Assembly: GCA_025449645.1 (NCBI GenBank) | Contig: JANWIY010000167.1 | Span: 1 to 60,915, forward strand | Reading direction: 5' to 3' | From: Chitinophagaceae bacterium | GTDB lineage: Bacteria > Bacteroidota > Bacteroidia > Chitinophagales > Chitinophagaceae | DNA length: 60,915 nucleotides | In this document: piece after piece, positions 8,378-17,859 of the stretch | How the letters are laid out: every line of letters begins with the position of its first letter | Numbering within the stretch: the stretch's first letter is position 1 | Program-made: the position numbers and the translations under genes | The notes under the pieces: model-generated | Databases searched by the model: none | Seen by the model: the letters and a program-made list of their open reading frames with translations, nothing else | What the model was told of the DNA's origin: nothing

Positions 8378-8452
8378 ACGACTGTTTAATTCATGTTTAA
8401 CCACTATTTTTGCAGACTCATTTTGGTTGCTCTCCTGATTATCTGGTTAAAC
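8371..8452 (+). promoter_or_regulatory. Operator-like GTTTAA cluster at the efflux promoter
   Basis: TGTTTAA occurs at 8371, 8383 and 8394, about one helical turn apart (12 and 11 bp). An inverted copy, GGTTAAAC, at 8445-8452 pairs with GTTTAACC at 8395-8402. A -7 box TATTTTTG (8405-8412) lies between the direct copies and the inverted one; no good -33 TTTG is present, and the repeats occupy that place. This looks like a regulator-controlled promoter for the RND operon. No regulator gene is adjacent. Confidence 0.45.
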
Positions 8453-8497
8453 CCATAAATGATCGTGGATCAACGACATTTATTTTCTCTGCTCATT

Positions 8498-9811
8498 ATG
8501 AAAAGAATTATATTATTTCTATCTGTCCTGGTACTATGTGGATCCTTAAACGCCCAAAAGCCGGACAGCTCCGCACCAGGCAAAACGCTGGGGCTTTGTA
8601 TTCAGTATGCGTTAGAGCATCAGACGAATATCCGCCAATCAATGATTGATCAGCAGATTGTTGACCGCGAAATAAAAAGCGTCCTGGCTGACTGGTATCC
8701 GCAGATTGGACTCAATGCAAATTACCAGGACAACTTTCAATTGCAGACCAGCATTTTCAATAACGCGGCCAGCCGTGTTGGCACTTATAATAGTTCTTCT
8801 GCTTTGTTTGGAGTTACCCAAACGCTTTTTGATCGCGATGTTTTACTGGCCAAACAGTCGGCAACGGACGTAAGGAACAGCGCCAGGCAATCCACAGTCA
8901 GTACACAAATCGATGTGGTTTCCAATGTAAGCAAGGCTTTTTATGACGTCCTTTTATCGAAAGAACAGATTCGCCTGTTCGATGCGGACCTGGTATTACT
9001 TCAGAGGAGCCTGAAGGATGCTTACAATCAGTATAAAGGCGGTCTGGTCGATAAAACAGATTATCAGCGTGCCACCATTTCCCTGAACAATTCTAAAGCA
9101 CAGAGAAAAACTGCCGAGGAGCAATTAAAAAGCCGTTATACCATCCTGAAGCTCTATATGACTTATCCTTCCGAATCTTCTTTGACTCTGGTTTACGATA
9201 GCGCAGAAATGGTGAATCAGATCACCGCTGTGGATACGAACCTGGCAGTAGATTATAATAACAGGATAGAATATCAGCAATTACTCACACAGAAAAGACT
9301 GGAGCAGGCTGATTTAAAGTATGCAAAAAATTCTTATTTGCCTTCCGTGTCTCTGTATGGAGAGTACAATCTGAATTATTACAGTGATCAGTTCTCCAAA
9401 TTATACTCGACCAACTATCCGAATTCTTATGCTGGTCTGATGCTTACATTGCCTATTTTCCAGGGAACGAAAAGGGTTCAACAAATCCGGATCGCGCAAC
9501 TTCAACTGGACCGGCTCGATTACAATTTCACTTCGCTGAAAGATTCGATCAATGCTGAATATGTTCAGGCCCTTGGAGCTTACAAATCAAACCTGGCCAA
9601 TTACTACCTTCAGAAGGATAATCTGAACCTCGCTCTCGAAGTGTACAATGTCATACAGCTTCAATACCGCTCAGGTGTCAAAACTTATCTTGAAGTCGTG
9701 ACCGCCAATAACGATTTGTTTGGAGCACAGATCAATTATACAAATGCATTGTATCAGGTATTGAGCAATAAGGTAGACGTGGAAAGGGCCCTGGGCGCAC
9801 TTCGATATTAA
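8498..9811 (+). CDS. TolC-family outer-membrane efflux protein
   Basis: Outer-membrane channel of a tripartite RND pump. A signal peptide ending in NAQ (MKRIILFLSVLVLCGSLNAQ) shows export; the mature part has two alpha-helical OEP repeats (about residues 35-235 and 250-435) with the expected heptad-like helices and tracts such as NYYLQKDNLNLALEVYNVIQLQYRSG. Length about 437 residues is usual. ATG 8498 is chosen because it begins the signal peptide; the frame is open from 8459. It is the first gene of the operon with the adaptor and pump, 14 bp ahead of the adaptor. Confidence 0.93.
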   Translation: MKRIILFLSVLVLCGSLNAQKPDSSAPGKTLGLCIQYALEHQTNIRQSMIDQQIVDREIKSVLADWYPQIGLNANYQDNFQLQTSIFNNAASRVGTYNSSSALFGVTQTLFDRDVLLAKQSATDVRNSARQSTVSTQIDVVSNVSKAFYDVLLSKEQIRLFDADLVLLQRSLKDAYNQYKGGLVDKTDYQRATISLNNSKAQRKTAEEQLKSRYTILKLYMTYPSESSLTLVYDSAEMVNQITAVDTNLAVDYNNRIEYQQLLTQKRLEQADLKYAKNSYLPSVSLYGEYNLNYYSDQFSKLYSTNYPNSYAGLMLTLPIFQGTKRVQQIRIAQLQLDRLDYNFTSLKDSINAEYVQALGAYKSNLANYYLQKDNLNLALEVYNVIQLQYRSGVKTYLEVVTANNDLFGAQINYTNALYQVLSNKVDVERALGALRY

Positions 9812-9825
9812 ACAAAATATATAGG

Positions 9826-10956
9826 ATGATTATGAAAAATTACGTTTACGGGATCGGAAAGCAGGCAGCGCTGGCCTTGTTGCTTGTGGCCTGTGGAAGC
9901 AATAAAGATCAGTCAAAGCCACCGACGCCACCGGTATCTGTGGCTACCTATGTGGTGAAGGCGGGAAGTGCTGTATATTATGATCTTTATCCTGCAACCA
10001 TTACACCGTTGAATCAGGTGGACATTAAGCCTCAGATCTCAGGAAACATTGTGAATATCTTTTTTAAGGATGGACAATATGTTCACAAGGGACAAAAACT
10101 TTATGAAATCGACCAGCAGCAATATCGCGCTGCCTACGAGCAGGCTATAGCAAACCTGGATGTATCCAAAGCCAATCTGGCCAAGTCCCAGCAGGATGCT
10201 GACCGCTACGAGGAACTCGCCAAGCAGGATGCGATCGCGAAGCAGACTCTGGATCACGCTGTAGCAGATCTTGAAAGTTCAAAGAAACAGGTTTCAGCCG
10301 CACAGGCAAACGTACAAAGTGTGGAAACAAATCTGAAATATTCCGTTATCTCAGCACCATTTAACGGTACGATTGGTATTTCGAGCGCGAAGATCGGAAC
10401 AGCAGTCTATCCGCAGACATTGCTAAATTCAATTTCCTCGGATGATCCCGTGGCGGCTGATATTGCAATTAACCAGTCTGAGATCCCTCTATTTTCAAAG
10501 TATTTACAAAATGGAACGAACCCCAAAGACTCCGTATTTACCGTGGCACTGCCGGATGGTTCAATCTATCCTTTTCCCGGCAGTCTTTACTTATTGGATC
10601 GCGCAGTTGATCCCCAAACCGGAACAATAAAGGCGCGTTTGATTTTTCCGAATAAAAAAGACGAACTCAAGCCAGGCATAACAACCAATATCCGGATTAA
10701 ACATGGTTCCGGAGAAGCAAGTTTGCTGATCCCTTACAAAGCTGTGGTTGAACAGCTCGGAGAATCTTTTGTCTATACCGTCAATAATAGCCGGTCAATC
10801 CAGCGCAAAGTAACCCTGGGCAGCAAGATCAATGATAAGGTTGTCGTAAAAAGCGGACTGCAGGCCGGAGACAGCGTGGTAACAGAAGGAGTGCAAAAAT
10901 TGAAAGACAGTACGCTGGTGAAAGCCGGCAGTCCGGCAATACCTGCGCCAAAATAA
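9826..10956 (+). CDS. RND efflux periplasmic adaptor (membrane fusion protein)
   Basis: Adaptor linking the inner-membrane pump to the outer-membrane channel. It is a predicted lipoprotein (LLLVACGS lipobox near residues 20-26). Then come a biotinyl-lipoyl half-motif (QISGNIVNIFFKDGQYVHKG), an alpha-helical hairpin (about residues 95-165), the second lipoyl half (YSVISAPFNGTIG), a beta-barrel and a membrane-proximal domain. Length 376 residues fits AcrA/MexA. ATG 9832 is an equally good start. The pump gene follows after 62 bp. Confidence 0.95.
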   Translation: MIMKNYVYGIGKQAALALLLVACGSNKDQSKPPTPPVSVATYVVKAGSAVYYDLYPATITPLNQVDIKPQISGNIVNIFFKDGQYVHKGQKLYEIDQQQYRAAYEQAIANLDVSKANLAKSQQDADRYEELAKQDAIAKQTLDHAVADLESSKKQVSAAQANVQSVETNLKYSVISAPFNGTIGISSAKIGTAVYPQTLLNSISSDDPVAADIAINQSEIPLFSKYLQNGTNPKDSVFTVALPDGSIYPFPGSLYLLDRAVDPQTGTIKARLIFPNKKDELKPGITTNIRIKHGSGEASLLIPYKAVVEQLGESFVYTVNNSRSIQRKVTLGSKINDKVVVKSGLQAGDSVVTEGVQKLKDSTLVKAGSPAIPAPK

Positions 10957-11018
10957 AATGCAAAAGAAAAAGAAGGAGTTGCAAAGGATATTGCCGGATT
11001 AAATAAAATAATTTTCTT

Positions 11019-14000
11019 ATGGCTTCTACAAATATATTTCTCAAGCGGCCTGTAACGGCAATTGTGATTTCAGTTGTTATTTTACTTGTCGGAACCCTTG
11101 CCATACTGAACATGCCGGTAAGCCAGTACCCCAATATCACTCCAGGCACGGTACAGATCACGAGTAACTTTACGGGTGCGGACGCTCAAACGGTGGAACA
11201 AACAACCACTACAGCCATCGAGACGCAGGTGAACGGTGTCCCCGGAATGGCCTATATGGCGAGCAACAGTGCAAACAACGGACAGTCATCGATTACCGTA
11301 ACCCTGGATATTGGTGCTGATCCGAATATTGTTGCACTTGATATCCAAAACCGGGTAGGCATTGCTACCCCGACGCTGCCAAGCCAGGTACAAAAACTGG
11401 GCATCACTGTATTAAAACGCAATCCAAGCATTTTGATGCTGGTGGCAATATATTCTCCCAAGGGATCGCACAGCATTCCCTTTATGGACAATTACGCCAG
11501 TATATATGTGCGCGACCAATTACTCCGTGTGCCCGGCGTGGGAGATGTACTTAGCCGTGCCGATAATTTCAGCATGCGTATCTGGCTTCAAACAGATAAG
11601 CTGGCCCAACTCGGTCTTACTTATAATGATGTCCAGAATGCCATCAATGAACAGAATTTACAGATTGCCGCTGGTTCCGTGGCTGCTCCCCCGCAAAATT
11701 CCAACTCTGCCTTTGAATTCACGGTATTTACGAATAGCCGGCTTACTACTGAACAGCAGTTCGGAGACATTGTCGTCCGTTCCGATCCCCAGAAAAATTC
11801 CATCGTTTATCTCAAGGATATCGCCAGGGTTCAGTTGGGTAAAGTAAGTTATACTGCAAATTCATTTGTGGACGGAAAGCGGTCTTCTTATCTGCTGGTT
11901 TACCAGGCCCCGGGCAGCAATGCTTTGTCCACGGCAGAAGGCGTTTACCAGACCATGGCGAGGATGAAAAAATATTTCCCTTCGGATGTGGATTATTTGG
12001 TTCCCTTCGAATCAGTATCCGTTGTAAAAGTTTCCATCTCTGATGTTGTGCGTACATTGCTGGTGGCACTTGGGTTGGTTACTCTTGTAGTCTTTCTTTT
12101 TCTCCAAAACTGGCGCTCCACCTTAATTCCGGTACTGGCCATTCCGGTTTCAATTATTGGAACATTTATATTTTTTATACCTCTGGGTTTTACGATCAAC
12201 ACGCTCACCTTATTTGGTTTTGTATTGGCAATCGGGATTGTTGTGGATGATGCTATCGTAGTGGTGGAGGCCGTTCAGCATTACATTGATACGGAAGGGC
12301 TGACTGCCAGGGAAGCAACCGCCAAGGCGCTGCAGGATATATCGGGTCCGGTAATTGCCATCGCCCTGATCCTTGCATCTGTATTTGTGCCGGTCGGATT
12401 TATTCCAGGTATTGTCGGCAGGTTATATCAGCAGTTTGCCATCACCATCGCGATATCAGTACTGATATCCGCCTTCGTTGCCCTTTCCCTTACACCGGCT
12501 TTATGCATGCTGCTCCTAAAGCCCCATCACATTGATAAGGATTCCAGAGGGCTGAATAAATTCTTTTATAAATTTAACCAGGGCTTTGGCTGGTTTAACC
12601 GCAAATACACATCGGGCGTTGGAGGATGGGTAAGAAAGGCGCCTTTAGTATTGGTTTTGCTCGGCTGTATTGCGGCTGGCGATATATTTCTTTTTAAGAA
12701 TAAGCCCACAGGCTTTATACCTTCGGAAGATGAAGGCCGTGTATATCTTTCCTACGAAATTCCCGAAGCAGCTTCCACTGCAAGATCATTGGTGGTTCTG
12801 AATGAAATGATGAAAATCTGTCAACAGGTTCCCGGTGTTTTTCATGCAGCTGCTTTAGGCGGTCTAAATGTGCTGACCGGAGGATCAAAATCAAACAGCG
12901 GAACCATCTTCATGCAATTGAAACCATGGGATGAAAGGAAAGAGAAAAGCCAGCAATTATCGGGCGTGATCGCAGAATTAAACAGGCGTTTTGCGGCCAT
13001 TAGGGAAGCTAAAATAGTTGTCATCCCACCGCCTGCCATTCCTGGTCTCGGCAATGCCGGTGGTTTTAGCATTCAGATCGAACAGAGACAATCGAATGAT
13101 GACATAAAGACTTTTGAAAATGTAGTGAATAATTTTGTTGCTGAAGCGAATAAACAACCGGAAATCGCCGGGGCCTTTACTTTCTTCAGCGCGCATACGC
13201 CTGGATACGAGGTGGAAGTGGACAGGGTAAAATGTAAAAAACTCGGGCTCAATCTGGAAGATGTATATAGTACTATGCAAATGTATATGGGAAGCACTTA
13301 TATAAACCAGCTGACCATTTATGGAAGGAATTTTTATGTAGTGGCGCAGGCAGACACAGCCTTTCGAAAAGATATTCAGAATATAGGCCAGTATTATGTA
13401 AAGAACAGCGCCGGCGAAATGATTCCATTAAGCACCGTAGTTACTTATAAGGTAACGGAAAGTGCACCGGTGATTTCACATTTTAATATCTACCGCAGCG
13501 CAGAAGTGGATGGAAATGCCAGGCAGGGATATAGCAGCGGTCAGGCGATTGAAGCCCTGCAACGCACGGCCGACAGGGTTTTGCCGGAAGGCTATGGATA
13601 CGAATTTTCAGGGCTCAGCCTTCAGGAACTCAAATCGGGATCCAGTGCCGTTTACATTTTTGCGTTGTCCATAGCATTCGTGTTCCTGTTTCTTGCGGCC
13701 TTGTACGAGAGCTGGGCCGTGCCTTTTTCCGTTTTGCTGGCTGTACCCATTGGTGTTTTTGGCGCCATTTTCGTCCTCACCCTGATACCCAGACTTTCAA
13801 ATAATGTATATGCACAGATAGGCTTGATTACCTTGATCGGACTTTCCGCAAAAAATGCGATCCTGATCGTGGAATTTGCTAAAGAGAGAGTCGATCGTGG
13901 CATTGACATTGTAGAAGCAACGCTTGCGGCTGTGCAACTTCGGCTGAGGCCGATCCTAATGACCTCTATCGCTTTTATATTGGGAGTGCTGCCACTTGCG

Positions 14001-14189
14001 CTGGCCACAGGAGCAAGTTCAGTTGCCCGGAACACCATCGGATGGACCGTACTTGGGGGAATGATCGCAGCTACCTCACTGGCGATCTTTATTGTACCTG
14101 TGCTATTTGTGGTTATCTCGAAAAGAACTTATAGCAAAAAGAAACTGGGTGCATTACAGCGACATGTTACCTCAGGGTTGACAGAATAA
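11019..14189 (+). CDS. RND multidrug efflux pump, HAE1/AcrB family
   Basis: Inner-membrane proton-driven drug exporter. 1056 residues with the AcrB layout: TM1 near residues 10-30, a large periplasmic porter domain, a TM block with GIVVDDAIVVVEAV carrying the paired Asp of TM4, a second porter domain, and a last TM block with the TM10 lysine in LSAKNAILIVEFAKE. The start MASTNIFLKRPVTAIVIS matches the family. The substrate range cannot be predicted. It ends 17 bp before a bidirectional terminator. Confidence 0.97.
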   Translation: MASTNIFLKRPVTAIVISVVILLVGTLAILNMPVSQYPNITPGTVQITSNFTGADAQTVEQTTTTAIETQVNGVPGMAYMASNSANNGQSSITVTLDIGADPNIVALDIQNRVGIATPTLPSQVQKLGITVLKRNPSILMLVAIYSPKGSHSIPFMDNYASIYVRDQLLRVPGVGDVLSRADNFSMRIWLQTDKLAQLGLTYNDVQNAINEQNLQIAAGSVAAPPQNSNSAFEFTVFTNSRLTTEQQFGDIVVRSDPQKNSIVYLKDIARVQLGKVSYTANSFVDGKRSSYLLVYQAPGSNALSTAEGVYQTMARMKKYFPSDVDYLVPFESVSVVKVSISDVVRTLLVALGLVTLVVFLFLQNWRSTLIPVLAIPVSIIGTFIFFIPLGFTINTLTLFGFVLAIGIVVDDAIVVVEAVQHYIDTEGLTAREATAKALQDISGPVIAIALILASVFVPVGFIPGIVGRLYQQFAITIAISVLISAFVALSLTPALCMLLLKPHHIDKDSRGLNKFFYKFNQGFGWFNRKYTSGVGGWVRKAPLVLVLLGCIAAGDIFLFKNKPTGFIPSEDEGRVYLSYEIPEAASTARSLVVLNEMMKICQQVPGVFHAAALGGLNVLTGGSKSNSGTIFMQLKPWDERKEKSQQLSGVIAELNRRFAAIREAKIVVIPPPAIPGLGNAGGFSIQIEQRQSNDDIKTFENVVNNFVAEANKQPEIAGAFTFFSAHTPGYEVEVDRVKCKKLGLNLEDVYSTMQMYMGSTYINQLTIYGRNFYVVAQADTAFRKDIQNIGQYYVKNSAGEMIPLSTVVTYKVTESAPVISHFNIYRSAEVDGNARQGYSSGQAIEALQRTADRVLPEGYGYEFSGLSLQELKSGSSAVYIFALSIAFVFLFLAALYESWAVPFSVLLAVPIGVFGAIFVLTLIPRLSNNVYAQIGLITLIGLSAKNAILIVEFAKERVDRGIDIVEATLAAVQLRLRPILMTSIAFILGVLPLALATGASSVARNTIGWTVLGGMIAATSLAIFIVPVLFVVISKRTYSKKKLGALQRHVTSGLTE

Positions 14190-14206
14190 ATAAAATGTAT
14201 ACAAAT

Positions 14207-14242
14207 AAAAAGGGGATGCTATATATGCAGCATCCCCTTTTT
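14207..14242. terminator. Bidirectional terminator between efflux operon and lipoprotein gene
   Basis: Perfect 14-bp stem, AAAAAGGGGATGCT (14207-14220) with its complement at 14229-14242, and an 8-nt loop. A-run on one side and T-run on the other let it serve both converging genes. Confidence 0.92.
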
Positions 14243-14256
14243 TATAATGCAATTTA

Positions 14257-15153
14257 CTATCGAAGTGTAATTTGTTTTGTTACATTGCCTGCTACAAGGG
14301 TAGCGGCATTATCACAGGTACCATCTCCAAAATCAATGGTTCCGTTAATGGTTTGATTATATACAAAGGAGATTACCCCTGCACTGATATATTTACATAT
14401 AAAAGATCTGACCAGCGGCGTTGTAACGGTGCTGACCATGCTGGTGCCATCTGATGCAGAGAAATTGCTGTTCCCTGTAATTGAATAGACATCATCGGAG
14501 AAATTAAAAGGTGTATTGCTTCCTGCAGTCATTTGCACCGTTTTATTTCCGCTATAATGAAAATTGGTTAGATCAGGGAAAGTAAAAATCCCATTGGTGA
14601 CCTGAAGCGTAAAGCTTACTCCGTTGGCAAGGGAAGAAGTATTCGCAATAGAACAACTTCCCTGCAATCCATAACCATTTACATAATACTGATCGAAATT
14701 GGCTGAAACGGTCGTTCCGGGAGTCAGCAGAGGACCTGAAAAAACGTAAATAATCTTTCCTTTGCGGAATACACTGTCCACACTTCCTGAACAGCCGGCC
14801 CCAAAGTCAAGTGTAAGTGTTTTAGGATATCCGCCGCTGTCAGTTGCCAATGTGTAGGTGGCACAGCTAAATGGAACAGTATTCACCTGATTCACCGAAT
14901 TAACAGCAGTTCCTCCATTATGCAGCTGGTTAATCGCTCCGGAAGTCAGTTCGTCGTTGTAACCAAAAAATGCATTTAAAAGCACGTCGTTGTACGCGTT
15001 GTCGGCGACGGTAGACGAATCTGAAAGGATAGCAGCTGCACCATCCTGTGAAGGCGTGGTAATATTTGTTATACTTTTCTTACATGCCGTAGTTAGCAGG
15101 AAAGCTGAAAAGGCCAGGGTTTTTAGGGAATGATTAATCGTTCGGATTTTCAT
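14257..15153 (-). CDS. Predicted surface or periplasmic lipoprotein, function unknown
   Basis: I do not recognise a named family. The N-terminus is a lipoprotein signal (SAFLLTTACKKS, lipid-attached Cys at about residue 24). The mature part is Ser/Thr/Asn/Gly-rich, predicted beta, with repeated short strands such as NFHYSGNKTVQMTAG and a DFGAGCSGSVDS / DFGDGTCDNAA pair that look like two related motifs about 160 residues apart, each with one Cys. There are no catalytic motifs. Proteins of this style are common in Chitinophagaceae. Single gene, terminated by the shared hairpin at 14207-14242. Confidence 0.85.
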   Translation of the reverse strand: MKIRTINHSLKTLAFSAFLLTTACKKSITNITTPSQDGAAAILSDSSTVADNAYNDVLLNAFFGYNDELTSGAINQLHNGGTAVNSVNQVNTVPFSCATYTLATDSGGYPKTLTLDFGAGCSGSVDSVFRKGKIIYVFSGPLLTPGTTVSANFDQYYVNGYGLQGSCSIANTSSLANGVSFTLQVTNGIFTFPDLTNFHYSGNKTVQMTAGSNTPFNFSDDVYSITGNSNFSASDGTSMVSTVTTPLVRSFICKYISAGVISFVYNQTINGTIDFGDGTCDNAATLVAGNVTKQITLR

Positions 15154-15350
15154 AGTGTCTATTGTTTAGTTGATTCTCTCTAACGAATTCGTTTTCCGCT
15201 TATTACCCGAAGGGCGTACAAAATCGATTTATTAATATCAACAAATTGATAATCAGCTAAATAACACCTTAAAAATCAAGTAAAGGATAGGCTCACTGCA
15301 GGCTGATTTTAGAACCTTGGTATACCCCTGGGAAAGAAAAAGAACCGCCT

Positions 15351-15767
15351 TTAGATTCTTTCCAGATTTGAGAAGAAAAAATCGCTTTCTGTTCGCGCAT
15401 TTTCATCGCTGTCGCTGCCATGGATGGCATTTTCTCCAAGCGATGCTGCAAATAATTTGCGGATCGTTCCCGGATCAGCTTTTGCAGGGTCAGTAGCTCC
15501 GATGAGTTTCCTGAAATCTGCAACTGCATTTTCTTTTTCCAGAATGGCAGCGATGATAGGACCCCGGCTCATGAATTCAACCAGTTCGCTATAAAATGGA
15601 CGCGCCTGGTGAACAGAATAAAATTCGCCTGCTTTTTGGGAGGAAAGAGATGTCATTTTGAGGGCAACCAGCCTGAAACCTGCTTTTACGATCATGTCCA
15701 GGATTGCACCTGAATGACCGTTCGCAAAGGCATCCGGCTTTATCATCGTGAAGGTGCGGTTACTCAT
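15351..15767 (-). CDS. ndk: Nucleoside diphosphate kinase
   Basis: Cytosolic enzyme moving the gamma phosphate from ATP to NDPs through a phosphohistidine. The signature NAIHGSDS holds the active-site His; [13 protein letters not shown] is the N-terminal strand, and [13 protein letters not shown] binds nucleotide. 138 residues, normal length. ATG 15767 is taken because [12 protein letters not shown] matches family starts; a 7-residue upstream extension is unlikely. A -7 box lies 18 nt ahead. Divergent from the nrnA-like gene. Confidence 0.97.
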   Translation of the reverse strand: MSNRTFTMIKPDAFANGHSGAILDMIVKAGFRLVALKMTSLSSQKAGEFYSVHQARPFYSELVEFMSRGPIIAAILEKENAVADFRKLIGATDPAKADPGTIRKLFAASLGENAIHGSDSDENARTESDFFFSNLERI

Positions 15768-15785
15768 TGGTTTTCGTTTGGCGGG

Positions 15786-15793
15786 CAAAGGTA
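15786..15793 (-). promoter_or_regulatory. -7 box of ndk
   Basis: TACCTTTG on the minus strand, 18 nt before the ndk ATG, predicting a leader of about 13-15 nt. No clear -33 element. Confidence 0.45.
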
Positions 15794-15855
15794 ATACATT
15801 TTGCAGCAGATTTGGGAATGGTCATATTATTCTGCACCTTTGCCAACCATTTTAT

Positions 15856-16863
15856 ATGCAGTCTATTACGAACTTATTTCCCTTATTGAAAGATCCCAAA
15901 ACCACCGTCATTGTCATGCATCAGAAACCGGATGCAGATGCAATGGGATCTTCCCTCGGACTCTATCATCTGCTGCAGGCAATGGATTATCCGGTGACCG
16001 TAATATCGCCTACAAACTGGGCAGACTGGCTGAAATGGATGAAGGGTGCAGATAAAATAATAGATTATGAGCTCAACACAGTAAAGGCAAACGAAGCCCT
16101 GGATAAGGCAGCATGGATATTTTGCCTTGATTTTAACACTCTCATGAGGACGAGGAAAATGGCTGATCCGATCGCCAGGTCCCAGGCAGTCCGAATATTG
16201 ATTGACCATCACCAGCAACCGCAGGAAGAAATGTTTGCATATGGAATCAGCGACATATCGAAAAGCTCCACGAGTGAGATGATATTTGATTTCATTATTT
16301 CTTCCGGGAATGCCGATAAGATTCACCAGGATATAGCAGAATGTTTATACGCCGGCGTAATGACAGATACGGGATCTTTCCGATTCAGCTCTGCGACAGC
16401 ATCCGTACATCGAATGGTTGCAGAATTAAAGGATACGGGACTTGACCATGCCAAAATACATGAAAACCTTTTTGATAATTTTCTGGAGAACAGGTTACGG
16501 TTTACAGGACATGCCTTGCTTAACAGGCTGGAAATATTCTACGAATACAATACGGCCCTCATTTGCATCCCCTGGAAGGACCTCGTAAAATTCCAGATCC
16601 GTACCGGAGACACCGAAGGCCTTGTTAATTTTCCGCTGACAATTCAGGGAATTAAATTCGCCGCCCTTATCATAGACCGCGACGAAGAGATCAAATGTTC
16701 ATTCAGAAGTAAGGGCGGGTTTGACGTAAACCGCTTTGCCCGTCAGTATTTTGAAGGCGGAGGTCACATTAACGCAGCCGGCGGCAGGAGCAGTGAAACC
16801 CTCGAAATGACCGCTCAAAGATTTCGCGCTTCATTAAAAGAGAACGCTTTACAATTACAATAA
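15856..16863 (+). CDS. DHH/DHHA1 phosphoesterase (NrnA-like nanoRNase/pAp phosphatase)
   Basis: Predicted to hydrolyse 2-5 nt RNAs and/or 3'-phosphoadenosine 5'-phosphate, finishing RNA decay. DHH-domain metal motifs: VIVMHQKPDADAMGSS (motif I), LDFN (motif II), ILIDHHQQP (motif III) and MTDTGSFRF (motif IV). The C-terminal DHHA1 domain ends with GGGHINAAGG. Length 335 residues is usual. ATG 15856 is chosen because MQSITNLFPLLKD precedes the first motif by the normal distance. FKBP isomerase follows after 8 bp, probably the same transcript. Confidence 0.93.
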   Translation: MQSITNLFPLLKDPKTTVIVMHQKPDADAMGSSLGLYHLLQAMDYPVTVISPTNWADWLKWMKGADKIIDYELNTVKANEALDKAAWIFCLDFNTLMRTRKMADPIARSQAVRILIDHHQQPQEEMFAYGISDISKSSTSEMIFDFIISSGNADKIHQDIAECLYAGVMTDTGSFRFSSATASVHRMVAELKDTGLDHAKIHENLFDNFLENRLRFTGHALLNRLEIFYEYNTALICIPWKDLVKFQIRTGDTEGLVNFPLTIQGIKFAALIIDRDEEIKCSFRSKGGFDVNRFARQYFEGGGHINAAGGRSSETLEMTAQRFRASLKENALQLQ

Positions 16864-16871
16864 AACTTAAA

Positions 16872-17816
16872 ATGAAAAAAATCAGTGCTTATGTATTTGC
16901 CTTAGTAGGGATCCTGCTGATGGTGGCCTGTAACAATCAGGGCTTGAAAAAGACCAAATCCGGATTGTTATATAAAATCATATCGGATCAGAAAAATCCC
17001 CTGGTGAAGAAAGGTCAGTTCATCAAAATAAATTTCAAGCAAAAATTGCGGGACTCCGTGCTTTTCAGTTCTGAAAACAGCATGCCGGCCTATGTAAAAA
17101 TTGATACTGCTTCCCCTACGAGTTATAGTCCCCTTGAAATATTCCCCCTGTTGAGAAAAGGAGATAGCGCTGTGGTGGTTCAAACAGGAGACAGCATACA
17201 GAAAAAGAGTGGCCAGCCTCTTCCCCCTTTCATAAAGAAAAGGGATAAGATTGTGCTGACGCTTAAGGTGGTAGATGTTTTCGACAGCCAGGATCTTGTG
17301 GAAAAGGATCGCCAGATCGCTTTGGATACCTTTCATGCGAGAGAAACCAGGGAAGTAGAAGATTATCTGACAAAAAATCATATCGCCGCACAAAAAACAG
17401 AGAAAGGAACTTTTGTTCTGATCAGTAATCCGGGAGAAGGAGCGGCGGTGGATTCCGGAAAGGAAGTTTCGGTTCTGTATACCGGGAAGCTGTTCCCTTC
17501 AGGAAAAGTATTTGAAACAAACATGTCCCCTGGAAAGCAACCAATCAAGTTTGTGATCGGAAAAAGACAAATCATTCCGGGATGGGACGATGGTCTCAGG
17601 ATGTTTAAGAAGGGAGGAAAGGGCACACTTTACTTACCAGCATTCCTGGCTTACGATGCCCAGCCGGGCCCGGGCAAAACGCCAAATGAGAATCTGATTT
17701 TCGACGTTCAGATCGTGGACGTTAATGATGCTCCAGCCGAACAACCGATGATGAGGATGCCGCAGAGAGCCCTGCCAGGCAAGACGTTGCCAAAAGCTCC
17801 CGCTAAAACAAAATAA
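16872..17816 (+). CDS. FKBP-type peptidyl-prolyl isomerase, lipoprotein with two FKBP-like domains
   Basis: Envelope-located proline isomerase or chaperone. A lipobox (LLMVACNN) near residue 20 predicts lipid anchoring. Residues about 30-135 look like a degenerate FKBP domain (KSGLLYKIIS, KKGQFIKINF), residues about 175-290 a better one (VSVLYTGKLFPSGKVFETN, then GWDDGLRMFKKGGKG and LAYDAQPGPG). Proline-rich basic tail. Co-directional with the DHH gene 8 bp upstream. Converges with folP, with a hairpin lying over the two gene ends. Confidence 0.9.
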   Translation: MKKISAYVFALVGILLMVACNNQGLKKTKSGLLYKIISDQKNPLVKKGQFIKINFKQKLRDSVLFSSENSMPAYVKIDTASPTSYSPLEIFPLLRKGDSAVVVQTGDSIQKKSGQPLPPFIKKRDKIVLTLKVVDVFDSQDLVEKDRQIALDTFHARETREVEDYLTKNHIAAQKTEKGTFVLISNPGEGAAVDSGKEVSVLYTGKLFPSGKVFETNMSPGKQPIKFVIGKRQIIPGWDDGLRMFKKGGKGTLYLPAFLAYDAQPGPGKTPNENLIFDVQIVDVNDAPAEQPMMRMPQRALPGKTLPKAPAKTK

Positions 17817-17823
17817 ATCGGGT

Positions 17824-17859
17824 TATGGACGTCCTATGATTTCGCATAGGACGTCCATA
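17824..17859. terminator. Hairpin between converging FKBP and folP genes
   Basis: Perfect 15-bp stem, TATGGACGTCCTATG (17824-17838) and its complement (17845-17859), loop ATTTCG. The right arm and loop are inside the last codons of folP, whose stop is at 17834-17836. Neither side has a T-run, so intrinsic termination is uncertain. Confidence 0.5.

Noticed and set aside
15293-15529. 78-codon minus-strand frame
   Set aside because: Overlaps ndk in another frame; ndk has full family motifs.
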